A stretch of 64,000 bases of DNA from Candidatus Pseudomonas phytovorans. Its GTDB lineage: Bacteria > Pseudomonadota > Gammaproteobacteria > Pseudomonadales > Pseudomonadaceae. The notes below the pieces were generated by a model, which searched no databases, had not been told where the DNA came from, and saw only the letters and a list, made by a program, of their open reading frames with translations. Location: NCBI GenBank assembly GCA_029202525.1, contig CP119325.1, forward strand, positions 4,748,001 through 4,812,000. The letters are read 5' to 3'. The translations under genes and the position numbers were made by a program. The stretch's first letter is position 1; every line of letters starts with the position of its first letter. This document shows, one piece after another, positions 17,282 to 25,999 of the stretch.

Positions 17282-17295
17282 TTGATGTACATCAA
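17282..17295 (+). promoter_or_regulatory. ANR/FNR box of the universal stress gene
   Basis: TTGATGTACATCAA is a perfect ANR/FNR/DNR palindrome. Its centre at 17288.5 lies about 41.5 bases before a start point predicted from the downstream -10 hexamer, the class II activation geometry. Confidence 0.85.
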
Positions 17296-17318
17296 GCGCC
17301 AGCGGGGGGCGCGCCGTC

Positions 17319-17324
17319 TATAGT
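17319..17324 (+). promoter_or_regulatory. -10 element of the universal stress gene
   Basis: TATAGT fits a sigma70 -10 element. There is no good -35, as expected for an activator-dependent promoter with the ANR box in its place. Confidence 0.6.
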
Positions 17325-17362
17325 CAGGCATTGGTCGCCACCTTTGAAGGGAGCTTACGCCC

Positions 17363-18226
17363 ATGCAAGCCGTCCGCAGCATCCTCGTCGTCCTCGACCC
17401 CGAGCACGCCCACAGCCGGGCGCTGACCCGGGCCAAGCTGATCGCCGGCGTCACCGGCGCACGCCTGCACCTGCTGATGTGCGACAAACGGCATGACCAC
17501 AGTGCGCTGCTGAGCCTGCTGAGCAGCCAGTTGCATGATGACGGCTACGACAATGTCACCCATGAAGAGGCCTGGCGCGACAACCTGCACGACACCATCA
17601 TTTATGTGCAGCAGGCCGAGGGCTGTGAGCTGGTGATCAAGGAACACCGCGCGGACAACCCGCTGAAAAAGGCCCTGCTCACCCCCAGTGACTGGAAACT
17701 GCTGCGCCAGTGCCCATGCGCCGTGCTGATGGTGAAGAGCGAGCGTGCCTGGACCGGAGGCAAGATTCTGGCGGCAGTCGATGTGGGCAACCAGGACACC
17801 GACCACCGCCTTCTGCATGCCAGCATCATTGATCATGGGTTTGAGATCGCCAAGCTGGCCAAGGGCGAGCTGCATGTGATCAGTGCCCATCCATCGCCGA
17901 TGCTGTCGGCGTCTGACCCGACGTACCAGCTGAGCGAGACTATCGAGCAGCGCTATCGCGAGGCGTGCAGAGCGTTCCAGGCGGAATACGACATCAGCGA
18001 AGACCGCTTGCATGTGGCCGAAGGGCCGGCGGATGTGCTGATTCCGCATACCGAAAAGATGCTGGATGCGGTGGTGACGGTGATCGGGACCGTGTGCCGC
18101 ACGGGTATTTCCGGGGCGTTGATCGGCAATACCTCGGAAGTGGTGCTGGATGCCTTGGAAGGTGATGTGCTGGTGCTCAAGAGCGAAGAAGCCATCGCCC
18201 ACCAGGCCGAATTAGCCCAAGGCTGA
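17363..18226 (+). CDS. Tandem universal stress protein (UspE-like)
   Basis: The 287-residue protein has two Usp repeats. The first starts at SILVVLDPEHAHSRALTRAKLIAG, the second at GGKILAAVDVGNQD and ends with IGNTSEVVLDALEGDVLVLK, which resembles the Usp nucleotide-binding turn. Tandem Usps of pseudomonads are induced under oxygen limitation and aid survival. The ANR box and -10 element upstream support that directly. GAAGGGAG ten bases before the ATG is the ribosome site. It lies upstream of the formate dehydrogenase cluster, converging with it across a perfect hairpin. Confidence 0.88.
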   Translation: MQAVRSILVVLDPEHAHSRALTRAKLIAGVTGARLHLLMCDKRHDHSALLSLLSSQLHDDGYDNVTHEEAWRDNLHDTIIYVQQAEGCELVIKEHRADNPLKKALLTPSDWKLLRQCPCAVLMVKSERAWTGGKILAAVDVGNQDTDHRLLHASIIDHGFEIAKLAKGELHVISAHPSPMLSASDPTYQLSETIEQRYREACRAFQAEYDISEDRLHVAEGPADVLIPHTEKMLDAVVTVIGTVCRTGISGALIGNTSEVVLDALEGDVLVLKSEEAIAHQAELAQG

Positions 18227-18243
18227 CTCAATTGACACAATTG

Positions 18244-18303
18244 GCGCGGTCCCTGTAGGAGCGGCCCTTTCGCGACACAAGGCCGCTCCTACAGGGACCG
18301 CGC
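18244..18303. terminator. Perfect 23-bp hairpin between usp and fds genes (REP-like)
   Basis: Arms 18244-18266 and 18281-18303 are perfect inverted copies around a 14-base loop. The core CTGTAGGAGCGGCC matches a second Pseudomonas REP family. Lying between convergent genes, it probably acts as a bidirectional terminator or RNA stabiliser. Confidence 0.7.
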
Positions 18304-18310
18304 AGATCCG

Positions 18311-18514
18311 CTACGGCATCGCCTCCAGTACCTTCGAGTCCAGCCCCTCCCCTGCATTGGCCTCGATCCATTGCGCCAGCTGCTGGCGCATGGTCGGCGT
18401 CCAGAAACTCTGCAAATGCTGCCGCACCCCCTGCACCGCCAGTGCCCGGTTCGGCTCGCTGTCGAAATAATGGGCAATCTGGTTGGCCATCTTGACCAGG
18501 TTGTCGCTGCTCAT
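18311..18514 (-). CDS. fdsD: NAD-dependent formate dehydrogenase delta subunit
   Basis: The 67-residue protein matches FdsD (LVKMANQIAHYFDSEPNRALAVQGVRQHLQSFW). It is the small subunit needed for assembly or stability of the soluble molybdenum formate dehydrogenase. Its ATG overlaps the fdsA stop by four bases (ATGA), so it is the last gene of a coupled operon. Confidence 0.9.
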   Translation of the reverse strand: MSSDNLVKMANQIAHYFDSEPNRALAVQGVRQHLQSFWTPTMRQQLAQWIEANAGEGLDSKVLEAMP

Positions 18515-21393
18515 CGGCGCACCTCGGCTTTTTCCGCGGTACGGCGCTCCTTCAGCAAGCGCCGCTGTTCATCACTGAAGTCCTGATAACGCTTCTGCCA
18601 TTGCGAAGGCTGGAACACCTTCACCACCTCCACCGCCGTTACCTTGTACTCGGGGCAGTTGGTAGCCCAGTCGGAGTTGTCGGTGGTAATCACGTTGGCC
18701 CCCGACTCGGGGAAGTGGAACGTTGTGTAGACCACCCCCGGCGCCACCCGTGCGCTGACCTTGGCGCGTAACACCGTCTGCCCCGCACGGCTGCCGATGC
18801 CCACCCAGTCACCGTCCTGAATGCCTCGGCTTTCGGCGTCGGCGGGGTGGATTTCCAGGCGGTCGGCGTCATGCCAGGCAACGTTGCCGGTACGCCGGGT
18901 CTGCGCGCCGACGTTGTACTGGCTGAGGATGCGCCCGGTGGTCAGCAGCAACGGGTAGCGGCTGTTGACCTTTTCGTCGGTGGGCACGTAACCCGTGAGC
19001 ATGAAACGCCCTTTGCCGCGCACGAACTGGTCGATGTGCATGGTCGGCGTGCCATCGGGCGCGGCGTCGTTGCAGGGCCACTGCAGGCTGCCATGGCGGT
19101 CGATCTCATCAAAGCTGACGCGGCGGAAGGTCGGCGTCAGGCTGGCGATCTCATCCATGATCTCGGACGGGTGGCGGTAGTTCATCGGGTAGCCCAAGGC
19201 GTTGGCCAGGGCCACGGTGGCCTCCCAGTCGGCCTTGCCGGCCAGCGGTTCCATGACCTTGCGCACCCGCGAAATACGCCGCTCGGCATTGGTAAAGGTG
19301 CCGTCCTTTTCCAGGAACGAGCTGCCCGGCAAAAACACATGGGCGAACTTGGCCGTTTCGTTGAGGAAGATGTCCTGCACCACCACGCATTCCATGGCGT
19401 GCAGGGCTGCCGTGACGTGTTGGGTATTGGGGTCGCTCTGGGCGATATCCTCGCCTTGGCAATACAGGGCCTTGAAACTGCCATCCAGCGCGGCCTCGAA
19501 CATGTTGGGGATACGCAGGCCCGGGTCGGGCTGCAGGGTCACACCCCAGGCGCGCTCGAACTCGGCGCGCACATTCTCGTTGGAGATATGCCGGTAGCCG
19601 GGCAGCTCGTGGGGGAACGAACCCATGTCGCACGAGCCCTGCACGTTGTTCTGCCCGCGCAGCGGGTTCACCCCTACCCCTTCGCGGCCAATGTTGCCGG
19701 TGGCCATGGCCAGGTTGGCGATGCCCATCACCGCAGTGCTGCCCTGGCTGTGCTCGGTCACGCCCAGCCCGTAGTAGATGGCCGCGTTGCCGCCCGTGGC
19801 GTACAGCCGGGCGGCGGCGCGAACCTGCTCGGCGGGCACGCCGCAGACCGGGCCGAGCACTTCGGGGGCGTTGTCTGCCTGGCTGACGAAGTCGCGCCAG
19901 CGGGCAAAGTCTTCGGTTTCGCAGCGGGCATCGATGAAGCGCTGGGCCAGCAGCCCCTCGGTGACGATCACGTGGGCCAGGGCGTTGAGCATGGCCACGT
20001 TGGTGCCCGGCCGCAGTTGCAGGTGCAGCTCGGCGCGGGCGTGGGGCGAGTCGACCAGGTCGATGCGCCGTGGGTCGATCACGATCAGCCGCGCACCCTG
20101 GCGCAGGCGGCGCTTGAGCTGCGAGCCGAACACCGGGTGGGCATCGGTGGGGTTGGCGCCGATCACCAGCACCACATCGGCCTGCATCACCGAATCGAAG
20201 CTTTGCGTGCCGGCCGACTCACCCAGGGTCTGTTTCAGGCCATAGCCGGTGGGCGAGTGACACACCCGCGCGCAGGTATCGACGTTGTTGTTGCCGAACG
20301 CCGTGCGTACCAGTTTCTGTACCAGGTAGGCTTCTTCGTTGGTACAGCGGCTGGAGGTGATGCCACCGATGGAGTCGCGCCCATACTTGAGCTGAATGCG
20401 CCGGAACTCGCTGGCAGCATAGGTGACGGCTTCGTCCCAGCTCACTTCCTGCCACGGGTCTTCCAGGCGCTTGCGGATCATCGGCCTGGTAATGCGGTCC
20501 GGGTGGGTGGCGTAGCCCCAGGCGAACCGGCCCTTGACGCAGGCGTGGCCGTGGTTGGCGCCGCCATTCTTGTCTGGGACCATGCGCACCAGTTGGTCGC
20601 CTTTCATTTCGGCGCGGAACGAACAACCGACCCCGCAATAAGCGCAGGTGGTGATGACCGAACGTTCAGGCTGACCAAGCTGCACCAGACTCTTTTCTGT
20701 CAGCGTCGCAGTCGGGCAGGCCTGCACGCAGGCGCCGCACGACACGCACTCGGAGGCCAGGAAGTTGTCGCCGCCCGCCGCTGCCACCCGCGACTCGAAA
20801 CCGCGGCCGGTGATGGTCAGGGCGAAGGTGCCCTGGATGTCTTCGCAGGCGCGCACACAGCGGCTGCAGACAATGCACTTGCTGGGCTCGTAGTCGAAAT
20901 ACGGGTTGGAAACGTCCTTTTTCTCCGCCAGGTGGTTGGCGCCGTCATAGCCATAGCGCACCTCGCGCAGACCCACCTGGCCGGCTACGGTCTGCAATTC
21001 GCAGTTGCCGTTGGCGGAACAGGTCAGGCAGTCTAGCGGGTGGTCGGAGATGTACAGTTCCATCACGTTGCGGCGCAGGCCGGCCAGGCGTGGCGTTTCG
21101 GTACGCACCACCATGCCTTCGCTGACCGGCGTGGTGCAGGATGCCGGGTAGCCGCGCATGCCTTCGATCTCCACCATGCACATGCGGCATGAGCCGAAGG
21201 CTTCGAGGCTGTCGGTGGCGCAGAGTTTGGGGATGCTGGTGCCGAGCATGGCCGCAGCGCGCATCACCGAGGTACCGGCGGGCACGCTGATGGCGCGGCC
21301 GTCGATGCTCAGGCTGACCTGCACGTCGCTGTCACGGGCCGGGGTGCCGAGGTCGCTGCTTTTATCAGAAGTGGGGTCGAAGAAATTGATCAC
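18511..21393 (-). CDS. fdsA: NAD-dependent formate dehydrogenase alpha subunit
   Basis: The 960-residue catalytic subunit oxidises formate to CO2 at a molybdenum bis-MGD centre. The N-terminus is a 2Fe-2S ferredoxin domain (Cys58, 69, 72, 86) followed by a His118/Cys122/Cys125/Cys131 cluster site. Two 4Fe-4S sites follow (Cys173/176/179/183 and 216/219/222/226), then the cluster of the molybdopterin domain (Cys250/253/257/285). Cys378 in CARVCHSPT is the expected molybdenum ligand, so this is a cysteine, not selenocysteine, enzyme. The GTG start overlaps the fdsB stop by four bases. Confidence 0.95.
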   Translation of the reverse strand: MINFFDPTSDKSSDLGTPARDSDVQVSLSIDGRAISVPAGTSVMRAAAMLGTSIPKLCATDSLEAFGSCRMCMVEIEGMRGYPASCTTPVSEGMVVRTETPRLAGLRRNVMELYISDHPLDCLTCSANGNCELQTVAGQVGLREVRYGYDGANHLAEKKDVSNPYFDYEPSKCIVCSRCVRACEDIQGTFALTITGRGFESRVAAAGGDNFLASECVSCGACVQACPTATLTEKSLVQLGQPERSVITTCAYCGVGCSFRAEMKGDQLVRMVPDKNGGANHGHACVKGRFAWGYATHPDRITRPMIRKRLEDPWQEVSWDEAVTYAASEFRRIQLKYGRDSIGGITSSRCTNEEAYLVQKLVRTAFGNNNVDTCARVCHSPTGYGLKQTLGESAGTQSFDSVMQADVVLVIGANPTDAHPVFGSQLKRRLRQGARLIVIDPRRIDLVDSPHARAELHLQLRPGTNVAMLNALAHVIVTEGLLAQRFIDARCETEDFARWRDFVSQADNAPEVLGPVCGVPAEQVRAAARLYATGGNAAIYYGLGVTEHSQGSTAVMGIANLAMATGNIGREGVGVNPLRGQNNVQGSCDMGSFPHELPGYRHISNENVRAEFERAWGVTLQPDPGLRIPNMFEAALDGSFKALYCQGEDIAQSDPNTQHVTAALHAMECVVVQDIFLNETAKFAHVFLPGSSFLEKDGTFTNAERRISRVRKVMEPLAGKADWEATVALANALGYPMNYRHPSEIMDEIASLTPTFRRVSFDEIDRHGSLQWPCNDAAPDGTPTMHIDQFVRGKGRFMLTGYVPTDEKVNSRYPLLLTTGRILSQYNVGAQTRRTGNVAWHDADRLEIHPADAESRGIQDGDWVGIGSRAGQTVLRAKVSARVAPGVVYTTFHFPESGANVITTDNSDWATNCPEYKVTAVEVVKVFQPSQWQKRYQDFSDEQRRLLKERRTAEKAEVRR

Positions 21394-22949
21394 TGCGCGG
21401 CCTCCGTGGTGGTCAGCCCAAAATCGGCGGGGAAGTACTTGAGAGCGCTGGCCACCGGGTAGGCAGTCATGCCGCCCATGGCGCACAGCGAGCCGTACTG
21501 CATGGTGTCGCAGAGGTCGCGCAGCAGCAGGGCCTGGTCATGGCGTTCGGTGAAATCACGGGTTGCGATCAAGCGGTCGACCACTTCCATGCCTCGCGTG
21601 GAGCCAATGCGGCACGGGGTGCACTTGCCGCAGGATTCTTCGGCGCAGAACTGCAGGGCGAAACGCGCCATGCTGGCCATGTTCAGGGTGTCGTCGGCCA
21701 CCACCACACCGCCGTGGCCGAGCATCGCGCCCATGGCGGCGAAGGCTTCATAGTCCAGCGGGGTATCGAAATGGCTGGGGGGAACCCACGCACCGAGCGG
21801 GCCGCCAACCTGCGCAGCCTTCAGCAGCCGGCCACTGGCCGTACCCCCGCCATAGCCCTCTACCAGCTCGCGCAGGGTCAGGCCGAACGCACGCTCCACC
21901 AGGCCGCCCTGGCGGATGTTGCCGGCCAGCTGGAACGGCATGGTGCCCAGCGAGCGGCCCATGCCGAAGTCGCGATAGAACGCTGCGCCCTTGGCCATAA
22001 TGATGGGCACCGACGCCAGGGTGAGCACGTTGTGCACCAGCGTGGGCAGGCCGAACAGGCCCTGCAACGCAGGCAGTGGTGGCTTGGCGCGGACGATACC
22101 GCGCTTGCCTTCGATGGATTCGAGCAGCGCCGTTTCTTCGCCGCAGATGTAGGCGCCGGCACCCACTCGCACCTCCAGGTCGAATGCCTGGCCGCTGCCG
22201 GCTACGTCGGTGCCGAGGTAGCCGGCGTTGCGCGCAATGGCCAGCGCCTGGTCCAGCACGCGGATGGCATCCGGGTATTCCGAGCGCACATAGATGTAGC
22301 CCTTGTCGGCACCCACGGCGAGACCGGCGATGATCATGCCCTCGACCAGCAGGAACGGGTCGCCTTCCATCAGCATGCGGTCGGCGAAGGTACCGGAGTC
22401 GCCCTCGTCAGCGTTGCATACCACGTACTTTTGCCCGGCCCCGGCGTCACGCACGGTGCGCCACTTGATGCCGGCCGGGAACGCCGCACCACCACGGCCA
22501 CGCAGGCCGGAGTCGAGCATGGCAGCGACCACATCGGCACCGTTCAGGGCTACGGCCGCTTCAAGGCCGGCGAAACCGCCATGGGCGCGATAGTCGTCCA
22601 GCGACAATGGGCGGGTGATGCCGGCGCGGGCGAACAGCAACCGCTGCTGGGTCTTCAGGTAAGGGATTTCTTCGACCAGCCCCAACGCCAGCGAATGGCC
22701 GCCGGGTTCACCGGCCAGGGCATCGAGCAGTGACGGCACGTCTTGCGGGGTAACCGGGCCGAAACCCAGGCGCCCTTGCGCACTGTCGCACTCGATCAGC
22801 GGCTCCAGCCAGTACAGCCCGCGTGAGCTGGTGCGCTGGATGTCCAATGGCAGTTGGCGGCGCTCGGCCTCACGCTGCAAGGCATCTGCAACCTGATCGG
22901 CCCCTACGGCACGGGCCACCGAGTCGCAGGGGATGTAGAGCTTCAGCAT
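21390..22949 (-). CDS. fdsB: NAD-dependent formate dehydrogenase beta subunit (NuoF-like)
   Basis: The 519-residue flavoprotein passes electrons from FMN to NAD+. It has an N-terminal thioredoxin-like region and then the NuoF core with GLRGRGGAAFPAG (FMN/NADH site), NADEGDSGTFADR, GAYICGEETALLESIEG, and the 4Fe-4S motif EESCGKCTPCRIG. The ATG at 22949 starts the family N-terminus MLKLYIPCDS and overlaps the fdsG stop by seven bases. Confidence 0.94.
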   Translation of the reverse strand: MLKLYIPCDSVARAVGADQVADALQREAERRQLPLDIQRTSSRGLYWLEPLIECDSAQGRLGFGPVTPQDVPSLLDALAGEPGGHSLALGLVEEIPYLKTQQRLLFARAGITRPLSLDDYRAHGGFAGLEAAVALNGADVVAAMLDSGLRGRGGAAFPAGIKWRTVRDAGAGQKYVVCNADEGDSGTFADRMLMEGDPFLLVEGMIIAGLAVGADKGYIYVRSEYPDAIRVLDQALAIARNAGYLGTDVAGSGQAFDLEVRVGAGAYICGEETALLESIEGKRGIVRAKPPLPALQGLFGLPTLVHNVLTLASVPIIMAKGAAFYRDFGMGRSLGTMPFQLAGNIRQGGLVERAFGLTLRELVEGYGGGTASGRLLKAAQVGGPLGAWVPPSHFDTPLDYEAFAAMGAMLGHGGVVVADDTLNMASMARFALQFCAEESCGKCTPCRIGSTRGMEVVDRLIATRDFTERHDQALLLRDLCDTMQYGSLCAMGGMTAYPVASALKYFPADFGLTTTEAAQ

Positions 22950-23425
22950 GCTGCGTCCTCCCGGCAAGCGTTTACCAGTGCGCGCAGGCGCTCCGGGGTC
23001 AGCCGCGCATGTACCTGACCGTCCAGCTCCAGCGCTGGCGAACAGGCGCAGGCACCCAGGCAGTACACCGGCCGCAGGCTGATGGCGCCATCGGCGCTGG
23101 TGCCATGGTCATCCAGTGCCAACTGATCACGCAGTTGTGCGGCAAGGGCTTCGGCGCCACGGCTCTGGCACGATTCGGCGCGGCACAGGCGCAGGGTATG
23201 GCGCGCCGGTGGCGAAGTGCGGAAGTCGTGGTAGAAGCTGATCACCCCGCGTACTTCAGCCAGGCTGAGGTTCAGGGCATGGGCAATTTCGGGGACAGCT
23301 GCATCGGGGATGAAACCGATGTCGTGCTGGATGGCATGCAGGATCGGCAACAGGGCGCCGGAGGCGTCCTTGTCGCGGGCCAGAATGCGCTGGATCACGG
23401 GCAGGTGGAGCAATTCATCAGGCAT
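22943..23425 (-). CDS. fdsG: NAD-dependent formate dehydrogenase gamma subunit (NuoE-like)
   Basis: The 160-residue NuoE-like protein carries a 2Fe-2S cluster: Cys pair in LCRAESCQSRGAEAL and LGACACSPAL. It starts with MPDELLHLPVIQRIL and has the helical LPILHAIQHDIGFIPDAAV segment. It is the first gene of fdsGBAD. No formate dehydrogenase accessory gene (fdhD/fdsC) or formate regulator lies next to the operon, so maturation factors must be encoded elsewhere. Confidence 0.92.
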   Translation of the reverse strand: MPDELLHLPVIQRILARDKDASGALLPILHAIQHDIGFIPDAAVPEIAHALNLSLAEVRGVISFYHDFRTSPPARHTLRLCRAESCQSRGAEALAAQLRDQLALDDHGTSADGAISLRPVYCLGACACSPALELDGQVHARLTPERLRALVNACREDAAC

Positions 23426-23696
23426 ACAGCGGACCTCAGCATCACGGACCCTGCCTGAATCATTGTGAGGGCAGGTATCCGGCGTGTTCTGCTGCGGCGC
23501 GTCGGCCACGTCACGGTTGCGCGGCGCTGACGGCCTCCTTGCCCAAGGCCGCGCATCTGCGCGCGCTGGTCCTTGGGCATCCTGCAAGCATGGCACTTGT
23601 TACGCCAGAGGGTTGCGTGCGAGCGACCAAGCACGGTCTGAAACCGACCTGTGGTTGTGGGCCAGAGAGGCTCGCCTTGGGAAATTCAGGGCCTGG
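23426..23696. other. Intergenic region upstream of fdsG
   Basis: I see no convincing coding sequence here. The fds promoter must lie within it, but no clear -10/-35, sigma54 or regulator site could be fixed. Together with the following inverted repeat the gap spans about 540 bases. Confidence 0.5.
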
Positions 23697-23922
23697 GAGA
23701 TCGAGCACCGCCCGCGCGGCGCTTCGCGGGGCAAGCCCGCTCCCACATTTGTTTCGGGCCAATCAATCCTGAACCATTGGCGCGCGGCCCCTTGGCGCAT
23801 GGCTCGCTATCGAGTTGAAAAGACAAGGCGGGCGCGCGCCATCGGCAGAGGACCCACTGGCCCGAAACAAATGTGGGAGCGGGCTTGCCCCGCGAAGCGC
23901 CGCGCGGGCGGCGCTCGATCTC
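23697..23922. repeat. Long inverted repeat (65-bp arms) containing REP elements
   Basis: Arms 23697-23761 and 23858-23922 are inverted copies with one mismatch in 65 bases. Each holds a REP core (GTGGGAGCGGGCTTGCC) plus matching non-REP flank. The 96-base centre is unique. It lies between the fds operon and the fep cluster, at the left edge of the apparently accessory region. Confidence 0.9.
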
Positions 23923-23964
23923 AAGAGCGACAAAGCACTAAAGCCGATCACCCCAATGAATGCA

Positions 23965-25005
23965 CTAACCGCGCCGCTGGGCCGTAATCAACCACAGCAA
24001 ATAGCAACCGCCCAACACCCCGGTCACCAACCCCACCGGCAGCTGCGCCGTCGCCGCCAGGCGCTGGCTGAGCCAGTCGGCCACCAGCAGCAACGCTGCG
24101 CCCATCAACGCGGCGCACATCAGCGGCACGCCCGCAGTGCGCGTCAGCCGCCGTGCCAGTTGCGGCCCGGCCAAGGCAATAAAGGCAATTGGCCCAGCGG
24201 CGGCCGTGGCAATCGCCGTAAGGCCTACGGCGGCAAGTACCAGCCGCAACCGCGAACGCTCCACCGCTACCCCCAACTGGCTGGCCGTGCCATCGCCCAT
24301 TTCCATCAGCGCCAGTTCACGCCCGTGCAGCAAGGCCACCGGCATGATCAGCGCAAGCCCCAGCGCGGCAGGTAGCACATGGGCCCAGGTGCGGGTGTTG
24401 AGCGAACCGGCCAGCCACAACTGGGCGAACAATGCCTGGTCAAGGTCACCGGTGACCAGCAGCAGCTGGTTCAGGCCCGACAGCGTGGCGCCCATGCCAA
24501 TACCCACCAGCACCAGCCGATAGCCCTGGCTGCCTTGCCCACGACGTGCCAGCAGCAGCACCAGCAGTGCCGTGAGCATGCCAGCTGCCACCGCCGCCAA
24601 CGCGGTGGCCAATGGTCCTGCATCGAACAGAATGATCTGCACGATGGCGCCACTCGCCGCCCCGGTGGTAAAGCCGATGACATCGGGTGAGCCCAAGGGG
24701 TTGCGAGCTATGGACTGAAAGATCGCCCCGGCCATGCCAAGCGCCGCGCCTACCAGCACAGCTGTAAGCACCCGCGGCAAACGCACGCGGGTGACAATGC
24801 GCTCCACCATCGCGTTGTCACCCTGCCCTAGCAGGCTGGCCAATACCTGGCCTGCACGAATCGGCAGGCTGCCCGTGCCCAGCAGCAGCACCGCCAGGCC
24901 CATCACCAGTAACGCCAATACGCTACCAACCAGCACTGCACGCAGGCTGAAACGCAGGCTCAGGGGCCCACACCGGAACACGCGCAGCTCCTTCACAGCT
25001 GACAT
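23965..25005 (-). CDS. fepG: Ferric-siderophore ABC transporter permease FepG-like
   Basis: The 346-residue FecCD-family permease has about nine hydrophobic helices and the family coupling region with GAALGMAGAIFQSIARNPLGSPDVIGFTTGA. Its signature GPIAFIALAGPQLARRL is near the C-terminus. It pairs with the preceding permease, overlapping it by 13 bases, to form the membrane channel. The FepG label follows from the FepB and FepC resemblance of its partners. Confidence 0.82.
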   Translation of the reverse strand: MSAVKELRVFRCGPLSLRFSLRAVLVGSVLALLVMGLAVLLLGTGSLPIRAGQVLASLLGQGDNAMVERIVTRVRLPRVLTAVLVGAALGMAGAIFQSIARNPLGSPDVIGFTTGAASGAIVQIILFDAGPLATALAAVAAGMLTALLVLLLARRGQGSQGYRLVLVGIGMGATLSGLNQLLLVTGDLDQALFAQLWLAGSLNTRTWAHVLPAALGLALIMPVALLHGRELALMEMGDGTASQLGVAVERSRLRLVLAAVGLTAIATAAAGPIAFIALAGPQLARRLTRTAGVPLMCAALMGAALLLVADWLSQRLAATAQLPVGLVTGVLGGCYLLWLITAQRRG

Positions 25006-25997
25006 AGACGAAACCTGCCGATCAGTACGATAAAGGCCGGCCCGCCCAGCAACAGCGCCAGGGTTCCGGCCGACAGCTCCGCGGGTGCTGCCAGCACGCG
25101 GCCAAGCAGGTCGGCGCCCAGCAGCAACAGGGCAGCGATCAACGCGGCATACGGCAGCATGCGCCGATAGTCCGGGCCAACCAGCAACCGTGCCAGGTGT
25201 GGCGCCACCAGGCCGACGAAACCGATCGGCCCGGCAATGGCAGTCGCACTGCCGGCCAGCAACATCAGCGCCACGCAAGCCAACGCCCAGGTAAGACGCA
25301 CATTCACCCCCAGCGCCCTGCCCAGATCCCGGCCAAGCGCCAGCGCGTTGAGTTGCGGCATCAACGCTGCCGCCAGGGCCAGCCCCAAGGCGATGGCCAA
25401 GGTCGGCAACGGCAACGCCGCAGCACTGCTGCCCGCCAACGAGCCTGCCGCCCAATTGCGAAAATGGTCGTAGACCTGCGGCGGGGTGTTGAGCACCACG
25501 ATCGCCGTGAGCGAGGCCAGCAGCATGCTCAGCCCCGCCCCAGCCAGTACCAGGCGCACCGGGTTGCTGTCGGCAGCACCCGCCTGGCCAAGCAGGAAAA
25601 CGGCAACACCGGCGATACCGGCACCCAGGAAGGCCAGCGCAATGTACTGGCTGACCTGGGTCAGGCCAAACAGCGCAACGCCAAGGATCACCGCCAGCGC
25701 AGCCCCGGCATTGACGCCCAGCAGCCCGGGCTCGGCCAACGGGTTGCGCGTCAACGCCTGCATCACCGTGCCTGCCGCGCCCAGCGCCAGGCCCGCCAGC
25801 AGCGCCACCAGCGTGCGTGGCACGCGCAACTCGCGCACGATCAGGTGCTCATCGTTATGCAGGTCGGGCTGGTAGAGGGCGTCGAACACCACGCCGAAGG
25901 CAATCGGGTGCGAGCCGATCAAAAGGCTCGCCAGCGCCGCCACCAACAGCAGCAACAGCCCTGCCAGCAGCACAGGGCGCAAGGGTTGGCCAGCCAT
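24993..25997 (-). CDS. fepD: Ferric-siderophore ABC transporter permease FepD-like
   Basis: The 334-residue FecCD permease shows LALGAAGTVMQALTRNPLAEPGLLGVNAGAA, typical of the FepD/FecC branch, and GPIGFVGLVAPHLARLLVGPDYR at the C-terminal end. It ends inside the start of fepG and begins two bases after the fepB stop, so fepB-fepD-fepG form one tight operon on the minus strand. Confidence 0.84.
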   Translation of the reverse strand: MAGQPLRPVLLAGLLLLLVAALASLLIGSHPIAFGVVFDALYQPDLHNDEHLIVRELRVPRTLVALLAGLALGAAGTVMQALTRNPLAEPGLLGVNAGAALAVILGVALFGLTQVSQYIALAFLGAGIAGVAVFLLGQAGAADSNPVRLVLAGAGLSMLLASLTAIVVLNTPPQVYDHFRNWAAGSLAGSSAAALPLPTLAIALGLALAAALMPQLNALALGRDLGRALGVNVRLTWALACVALMLLAGSATAIAGPIGFVGLVAPHLARLLVGPDYRRMLPYAALIAALLLLGADLLGRVLAAPAELSAGTLALLLGGPAFIVLIGRFRLCQL

Positions 25998-25999
25998 GG

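Noticed and set aside
18847..21036. A 700-codon open frame on the plus strand
   Set aside because: It is the antisense shadow of fdsA, explained by high GC; its translation is low-complexity and matches no family I recognise.
23580..23600. A sigma54 promoter (TGGCAC) upstream of fdsG
   Set aside because: The -12 GC element is missing at the needed distance and the orientation is away from fdsG.
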